Shown here: positions 30,408-33,790 of the stretch, in pieces | Position numbering within the stretch: the first letter of the stretch is position 1 | Layout of the letters: every line of letters starts with the position of its first letter | Assembly: GCA_016209595.1 (NCBI GenBank) | Contig: JACQVV010000382.1 | Location: 1 to 33,790 of the forward strand | DNA: 33,790 bases | Direction: 5' to 3' | Source of the DNA: Planctomycetota bacterium | Lineage (GTDB): Bacteria > Planctomycetota > JACQVV01 | The notes under the pieces: model-generated | What the model was told of the DNA's origin: nothing | Databases searched by the model: none | Seen by the model: only the letters and a program-made list of their open reading frames with translations | Program-made: the position numbers and the translations under genes

Positions 30408-31319
30408 ATGCCGCGCTTCCTTCTCCTGTTCTTCCTCGCCGCGCCGGCGGCGGCTCAGGATCTCGTGGTGGCGAGCGCCGGGCCGGACCCTCGCCTCGAC
30501 GCGGCGGTGAGCGCGTTCGAGGCGGCAAACGGCCTCGCGGTCGAGATCCGCGAAGGGGACCTCGCCGGCGCGGACGTCGTCTGGACGCTTTCCCCCGCAC
30601 GGACGGCCGAGCCGGTCGATCTCTGGGTTCCGGCCGTCCGCGGCTCGCGAGCCCTCGTCCGTCACCGGGACCGGCCCGCGAGCGACCTCCCCCGCGGCCC
30701 GCTCGACCTCGCCCACCCCCGCTGGCGGGACCGCGTCGGCTGGCCCGACGCGAAGGGCGAAGGCGCGCTCCTCGCCGCGCTCGAGAGCGGCGAGCGAGAG
30801 CTCGCCGTCGTCCTGGCGGCCTCGCTCCGGGATGCCCGCCGGGCCGCCCCGGTCTTCTTCTTCCGCGAGGACGAGACCGGGGTCGCCGTCGTCCCGGCGG
30901 CCGGGCTCCTTGCCGCTTCGAGGCATCCCGACGCCGCGCGGCTCTTCCTCGAGTCGCTCTGGGCCGACCCGACCGGCCCGGCGCCGGACGAGAACCGCGA
31001 CCCCTTCGCCACCACGCCCTCCATGACCGAGGCCGCCCGCGCGAGGGAGAAAAACGAGGAGGCCCCGCCGGAGTCGGGGCCGGCCGAGACGTCTATCGAA
31101 GTCCCCGCCATCCGCCTCAAGGGCTTGATCGAGGGGGAGGGCGCCCTCCCGATCGCGCTCCTCGACATCGAGGGGCACGGGACGGTTTTCGTCCGCGCGG
31201 GCGACACGCTCAGCCTCCAGCGGGGGCCGGCGAACGTCGTCCTCGTGATCGAGCGCATCTCGAACCAGAGCGTCCACGTCGAGGTCGGTTCCTCTGGTCA
31301 GGTGATCGTGGTCCGATGA
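30408..31319 (+). CDS. Exported fusion of degenerate iron-type solute-binding domain and GspC/PilP-like domain
   Basis: This 303-residue protein begins with a signal peptide or anchor (FLLLFFLAAPAAAQ). Residues 18-187 resemble Fe(III)-type ABC solute-binding proteins: LVVASAGPDPRLDAAVSAFE, then DLAHPRWRDRVGWPDAKGEG (100-119) and AASRHPDAARLFLESLWA (169-186), matching the lobe segments usual in FbpA/AfuA proteins. It is far shorter than those (about 170 versus about 300) and contains no tyrosine, so the Tyr-based iron site is absent. A Pro/Glu linker follows. Residues 234-303 (IRLKGLIEGEGALPIALLDI ... VFVRAGDTLSL ... NVVLVIERISNQSVHVEV) match the small beta domain of GspC HR/PilP that docks to the secretin. 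It directly precedes gspD, the usual gspC position. Confidence 0.75.
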   Translation: MPRFLLLFFLAAPAAAQDLVVASAGPDPRLDAAVSAFEAANGLAVEIREGDLAGADVVWTLSPARTAEPVDLWVPAVRGSRALVRHRDRPASDLPRGPLDLAHPRWRDRVGWPDAKGEGALLAALESGERELAVVLAASLRDARRAAPVFFFREDETGVAVVPAAGLLAASRHPDAARLFLESLWADPTGPAPDENRDPFATTPSMTEAARAREKNEEAPPESGPAETSIEVPAIRLKGLIEGEGALPIALLDIEGHGTVFVRAGDTLSLQRGPANVVLVIERISNQSVHVEVGSSGQVIVVR

Positions 31320-33031
31320 AAGCCCGAGTCGCAGCCCTCGCCTTTCTTCTCGCCCTTCCGGCTGCCGCCCAGGAGGACGGTCCCCGCCCGATCCGCCGCC
31401 TCGAGCTCAAGGACGCGGCCGTCGTCGACGCGGTTCGCCTCATCGCAGAGACGAGCGGACTCAACGTCGTCACGACGAGCGAGGCCGGGAAGGAGAAGGT
31501 GACGCTCTATCTCCAGAACGTGACGCCCCGCCAGGCGATCGAGGCCCTCTGCAAGGTCGCCGGCCTCTGGTACCGCGACGACCCCGAGACCGGGACCATC
31601 CGGGTCATGACGACGCGCGAGTACCAGCAGGATCTCGTCCTCTACCGCGAGGAAGAGGTCCGGGTCTTCACGCTCCAGTACCCGAACGCGACCGCGATCG
31701 CGACCGCCCTCGAGGACCTCTTCGGCGAGCGCGTCTACCTCTCGCTGGGGGTCGTCGAGGACGAACTCGCCCCCGGCGGAACGCTGGCCGGAGCCCGGGC
31801 CGACGCGGTCGGCCGCGGCCGCTTCAGCCGGAGCGGCTCGACCGACCGGAGCTTCGCCGAGGGCGCCGGGGAGGAGGGGGGCGCGCTCCGCCGGGGCGAG
31901 GCGAAGAGCGAGAAGGGGCTTCTGGACGAGGACCTCACCCCCGAGCGGATCGCGGAGCTCGAGCGCCGCCTCGCCGAGGCGGGGCGCACGGGCGAGGTCG
32001 GCGCCGACGTCCTTCGCGGGATCAGCCGCCGCGAGGCCCCGATCTACGTCACCGTCAACCGGAGTCACAACCTCGTCGTCGTCCGGACTTCCGACGACCA
32101 GGCCCTCGGCTCGATCGAGCGGCTTGTCGTCGACCTCGACCGGCCCACGCCGCAGGTCCTCCTCGAGATGAAGATCCTCGAGCTCACGCTCGGCGACTCC
32201 TTCCGGTCGGTCTTCGACTTCGAACTCGCGACCGGGACCGATTCGCCCGGCCCGCCGAGCGCCCAGCCGGTCAACCCCCTCCTCCCCGGCGCCGCCCAGG
32301 CCGCCCGGAACGTCCTCGGGAGCGGCAACTTCCCTCTCGAGGGCGGGACGCTTGTCTACCAGTTCCTGAACGACAACGTCCGGGCCCGGATCCAGCTCCT
32401 CGAACGCGAGAACCGGATCGAGGTCCTCGCGACCCCGCTCCTCCTCGCCGCGAACAACCGGCCGGCACGCATCTTCGTCGGCGAGGAGCGGGTGCTCACG
32501 ACCGGCGTCGACACGAGCATCATCACGCCCGCCACCGGCGCGACGACGACCGTCGTCGAGCCCGTGACCGAGATTCGCGACATCGGGAACACGCTGATCG
32601 TGGTCCCGAAGATCAACGCCGACCGGTCCGTGACGCTGTTCATCAGCCACGACGCCTCGAGCGTCCTCATCGACTCGACCACGATCCCGATCGTCACGGC
32701 CGGCGGGCAGGTGAGCGAGTTCGCGATCGACACGGTCAAGACCGCGACGGTCGAGGCGACCGTCGTCGCCCGCGACCGGCTCACGATCGCGATCGGCGGC
32801 CTCATCCGGAACGAGTTCGTCGAGACCGAGGAGCGGGTCCCGTTCCTGGGCGAGATCCCGGTGATCGAGTTCTTCTTCAAGAAGTACGTGAAGATCGAGA
32901 ACAAGTCCGAGCTCATCCTCCTCATCACTCCCCGCGTCCTCTTCACTCCCGCCGAGGGCGAGGAGGCGTCCCGGGAACGCCTCGAAAAACTCTCGCGCCA
33001 CCCCTATGTGGAGAAGGGCGACGAGAGATGA
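31316..33031 (+). CDS. gspD: Type II secretion secretin GspD
   Basis: This 571-residue protein has a signal peptide (ARVAALAFLLALPAAAQ). N-terminal secretin/TonB short domain and N-domains follow (RRLELKDAAVVDAVRLIAE, VRVFTLQYPNATAIATALEDL, YVTVNRSHNLVVVRTSDDQ). A charged low-complexity insert of about 80 residues (150-235) splits the N-domains. The secretin barrel domain occupies about 278-545, with VLLEMKILELTL, the RVPFLGEIPVIEFFF signature (507-521) and LILLITPRVL at its end. It forms the outer-membrane pore. The protein is shorter than proteobacterial GspD (about 650-700) and lacks a clear S-domain. It overlaps the upstream GspC-like gene and the downstream lipoprotein gene by 4 bp each. 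Confidence 0.95.
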   Translation: MKARVAALAFLLALPAAAQEDGPRPIRRLELKDAAVVDAVRLIAETSGLNVVTTSEAGKEKVTLYLQNVTPRQAIEALCKVAGLWYRDDPETGTIRVMTTREYQQDLVLYREEEVRVFTLQYPNATAIATALEDLFGERVYLSLGVVEDELAPGGTLAGARADAVGRGRFSRSGSTDRSFAEGAGEEGGALRRGEAKSEKGLLDEDLTPERIAELERRLAEAGRTGEVGADVLRGISRREAPIYVTVNRSHNLVVVRTSDDQALGSIERLVVDLDRPTPQVLLEMKILELTLGDSFRSVFDFELATGTDSPGPPSAQPVNPLLPGAAQAARNVLGSGNFPLEGGTLVYQFLNDNVRARIQLLERENRIEVLATPLLLAANNRPARIFVGEERVLTTGVDTSIITPATGATTTVVEPVTEIRDIGNTLIVVPKINADRSVTLFISHDASSVLIDSTTIPIVTAGGQVSEFAIDTVKTATVEATVVARDRLTIAIGGLIRNEFVETEERVPFLGEIPVIEFFFKKYVKIENKSELILLITPRVLFTPAEGEEASRERLEKLSRHPYVEKGDER

Positions 33032-33708
33032 AAGCGCTCGCTCTTCTCGCCATCGCGGCCACACTCGCCGGCTGCGCCTCCGTCGTCCGCTCCGGCCCCG
33101 CCGGACGCCCCCTCTCCGACGCCGAGGCCGTCGCCCTCTACGTCCGCTGGCGCGAGGCCGAGCGCCAGCGGGACGAGGCGAAGCTCGAGTCGGTCCTCTA
33201 CTTTGGCGCCGAGGCCGACCGCGATGCCTTCCGCTCCGCGCTCGAAGCCCTTCGAGCCGAGCCATGCGGCCGCGTCGTTGCCGAACCCGAGGTCCACCTC
33301 GTCGACCGGCCCGCCGGCGGCGGCGCGGGCGACTTCCTCTTCCTCGTCCCTGCCCTGAACCGCCTCTACCCCGAACGGGCCCGGATCGTCTTCGTCGGCG
33401 GAGAGCCGCGGATCGAATACGAACCGCCCGTCCCCACCGCCCAGGCTGCCGCGCTCCACTGGCGATCCCTGGAGGGCGACGCGCTCGCCGCCGAGGTCGA
33501 GCGCACACGGATCTATCTCGCCGCCCTGGCCAAGGCGATCCTCTACGCCCGCGAGCGGAAGATCCCCCTTGCCCCGATCGACCCCGACCCATCCGCGGTC
33601 CTTGAGTCTCTCGCCGGACTGGGTCCCGAGGGCGCCCGCAACCGGATCCTCGCTCGGCTCGCCGGAGAAGGGGAGGAGAGTGCTGTCCTGGCGCCTGGAG
33701 CCGACTGA
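33028..33708 (+). CDS. Lipoprotein following gspD, possible pilotin
   Basis: This 226-residue protein has a perfect lipobox (TLAGC, C16) after a short hydrophobic signal. The mature part contains a helical segment (SDAEAVALYVRWREAERQRDE), a central strand-rich portion (DFLFLVPALNRLYPERARIVFVGG) and a helical C-terminus (RIYLAALAKAILYARERKIPL). No family is recognised. Its start overlaps the gspD stop by 4 bp and it ends the operon. A lipoprotein coupled to a secretin gene suggests a role in secretin targeting or assembly (pilotin-like), but the sequence does not resemble known pilotins and this is inference from position. Confidence 0.8.
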   Translation: MKALALLAIAATLAGCASVVRSGPAGRPLSDAEAVALYVRWREAERQRDEAKLESVLYFGAEADRDAFRSALEALRAEPCGRVVAEPEVHLVDRPAGGGAGDFLFLVPALNRLYPERARIVFVGGEPRIEYEPPVPTAQAAALHWRSLEGDALAAEVERTRIYLAALAKAILYARERKIPLAPIDPDPSAVLESLAGLGPEGARNRILARLAGEGEESAVLAPGAD

Positions 33709-33765
33709 CCCTGATGGTTGCATTCGGAGCGGCTGTTCGGGACCATCCGACCGAGCCGGCAGCGG

Positions 33766-33780
33766 AGAATCGCGGATTCT
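33766..33780 (+). terminator. Weak hairpin after the secretion operon
   Basis: AGAATC/GATTCT forms a 6-bp stem with a 3-nt loop, 58 bp after the last stop codon and near the window end. It has low GC content for this genome and no U tract, so it is only a tentative terminator. Confidence 0.2.
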
Positions 33781-33790
33781 TGAAGGATCG

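Noticed and set aside
31298..33592. A 764-codon open frame on the minus strand opposite gspD
   Set aside because: It is a shadow frame: highly charged Arg/Asp/Glu sequence with no motif, antisense to a convincing secretin and lipoprotein.
1..33790. tRNA, rRNA, CRISPR arrays, intact insertion sequences or prophage genes
   Set aside because: None was recognised on either strand on reading through; short repeats seen were limited to those listed. A covariance-model search would settle small RNAs.

Overview
This is a GC-rich (roughly 70% G+C by eye), densely coded bacterial chromosome segment with no tRNA, rRNA, CRISPR array or intact insertion sequence. The lineage cannot be fixed from sequence alone. 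A YdjY-domain protein, a VIT/VWA protein, a zinc-ribbon Ser/Thr kinase, an NTT-HEAT-cNMP protein and a PilMN-type secretion operon suggest a Planctomycetota-like or other deep-branching Gram-negative (diderm) bacterium. The secretin and lipoproteins require an outer membrane. Core promoters resemble sigma-70 sites (TTGACG - 17/18 nt - TANNAT).

Positions 1-6200 are a mosaic. A tungstate-binding protein gene (tupA-like) is cut by the left edge. A 164-bp MITE-like palindrome sits 6 bp upstream of its start codon. Next come an FG-GAP remnant, a UPF0178 gene, an unrecognised gene, a GH35 beta-galactosidase, a small membrane protein and a MntA/HepT toxin-antitoxin pair.

Positions 6200-16330 hold a methyltransferase plus a 1102-residue NTT-like transporter/HEAT/cNMP-binding fusion. 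Tyrosyl-tRNA synthetase lies divergent to these. A VapBC pair follows with a readable promoter/operator, then an HNH nuclease plus M29 aminopeptidase operon. The last gene here fuses a calcineurin-type phosphoesterase, a zinc ribbon, a Ser/Thr kinase and a second zinc ribbon in one chain.

Positions 16500-21570 encode envelope proteins: a YdjY/coiled-coil protein, a two-helix membrane protein, a VIT/VWA protein and an exported MsrA.

Positions 21570-33710 are the most interesting part: a hairpin-rich leader followed by eleven tightly coupled genes, most overlapping by 4 bp, for a type II secretion/type IV pilus-like machine. The order is prepilin, prepilin, CbiX-like exported chelatase homologue, GspG-like prepilin with an extra C-terminal domain, PilM/GspL-PilN fusion, GspM/PilO, GspE, GspF, a GspC/PilP-like domain fused to a degenerate iron-type solute-binding domain, GspD secretin, and a lipoprotein. 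The PilM-like protein and GspE both carry tandem 24-residue MshEN-like motifs with 5-residue spacers, the architecture used for c-di-GMP binding in MshE, although the motif arginines are missing. No prepilin peptidase or canonical GspC is present in the window. The fusion protein and the chelatase-like protein make this the best candidate for an undescribed secretion-machine variant.
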